Source of the DNA: CAMDPA01 sp964574325
GTDB lineage: Bacteria > Pseudomonadota > Alphaproteobacteria > Rhizobiales > Hyphomicrobiaceae
Direction of reading: 5' to 3'
Length of the DNA stretch: 64,000 nucleotides
Assembly: GCA_964574325.1 (NCBI GenBank)
Contig: CAZNMY010000002.1
Location: 160,661-224,660, forward strand
A program made the position numbers and the translations under genes. This document shows, in pieces, positions 63,665 to 64,000 of the stretch. The stretch's first letter is position 1. Each line of letters opens with the position of its first letter. Under the pieces are notes generated by a model. The model did not search any database. It was not told the origin of the DNA and saw only the letters and a program-made list of their open reading frames with translations.

Positions 63665-64000
63665 CGAGTGCGATGTTCTGCGCGATTTCCCGCTCCCAGC
63701 GATCGCCGTTCGCGAGTAGACGCTCCTTGTTGTAGAACAATTCCTCTCTCGTCTCGGTCGCGAACTCGAAGTTCGGTCCCTCGACGATCGCATCGACCGG
63801 GCAGGCCTCCTGGCACAGGCCGCAGTAGATGCACTTCGTCATGTCGATGTCGTAGCGCGTCGTGCGCCGCGTGCCGTCGTTGCGTCGCGGCCCCGCCTCG
63901 ATCGTGATCGCCTGCGCCGGGCAGATCGCCTCGCACAGCTTGCACGCGATGCAGCGCTCCTCGCCGTTGGGATAGCGGCGCAGCGCATGCTCGCCGCGGA
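63648..64000 (-). CDS. nuoI: NADH dehydrogenase subunit I (N-terminus outside window)
   Basis: The visible C-terminal 117 residues contain both [4Fe-4S] motifs, CIACKLCEAICPAQAI and CIYCGLCQEACPVDAI. It carries clusters N6a/N6b between the hydrophilic and membrane arms. The gene starts beyond 64000. Confidence 0.95.
   Translation of the reverse strand, partial: RGEHALRRYPNGEERCIACKLCEAICPAQAITIEAGPRRNDGTRRTTRYDIDMTKCIYCGLCQEACPVDAIVEGPNFEFATETREELFYNKERLLANGDRWEREIAQNIALDAKYR

Overview
The window looks like a contig of an alphaproteobacterium (probably Hyphomicrobiales-like). The right 12 kb is ordinary high-GC chromosome: a leftward NADH dehydrogenase run (nuoI-J-K-L-M-N), birA, ribonuclease J, a VOC protein and methylmalonyl-CoA epimerase, plus initiator tRNA-Met at 51303-51379. 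The genus is not determined.

The tRNA is an integration target. A 45-bp copy of its 3' part lies at 9445-9489 and the intact gene is at 51303-51379, so about 41.9 kb between them reads as an integrative and mobilizable element. Its integrase (9697-11103) lies beside the left copy. The left arm (9.7-19.3 kb) uses the ordinary code and carries an AlpA-like regulator, a Panacea protein, a HigB/HigA-ImmA pair and a kinase-PP2C-VWA (TerY-P-like) module. Then come a TraG/VirD4 coupling protein, a relaxase and MobC beside a three-way-junction palindrome that may be oriT. The right arm (43.7-51.0 kb) is a SNF2 helicase / beta-class methyltransferase / DEAD-type endonuclease restriction module.

The exceptional part is the middle, certainly 27.45-43.69 kb and perhaps from about 22.7 kb. 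Its genes contain in-frame UGA codons exactly where glycine is expected. By my count there are 45 internal UGAs in 12 genes, and all 18 genes can be ended with TAA or TAG. Examples are a ParA Walker A motif (K-UGA-G-Q-G-K-T-T), a resolvase beginning MRI-UGA-YARVS, a VirD4-like ATPase with four UGAs, a pseudopilin with two, a ParDE pair, and a surface protein with 27 UGAs whose repeated NVGIGT motif is spelled with GGA or GGG at some copies and UGA at others. This is the UGA=Gly code (translation table 25) known from Absconditabacteria (SR1) and Gracilibacteria. The content is plasmid-like: a Rep protein beside seven iterons, ParA, primase, H-NS-like protein, resolvase, toxin-antitoxin and ArdC-type antirestriction genes. 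GC is much higher than in the described AT-rich members of those phyla. Either a code-25 plasmid is nested inside an alphaproteobacterial element, which would be a remarkable inter-phylum transfer across a genetic-code barrier, or the contig is a chimeric assembly. Read-level evidence is needed to choose.

The left 9.4 kb is separate accessory DNA ending exactly at the left att copy: mobilization-type genes, a RiPP cluster (precursor, oxygenase-like protein, radical SAM/SPASM enzyme, methyltransferase), a DUF2971 protein, a GNAT fragment and a large serine recombinase whose last codons lie inside the att repeat.
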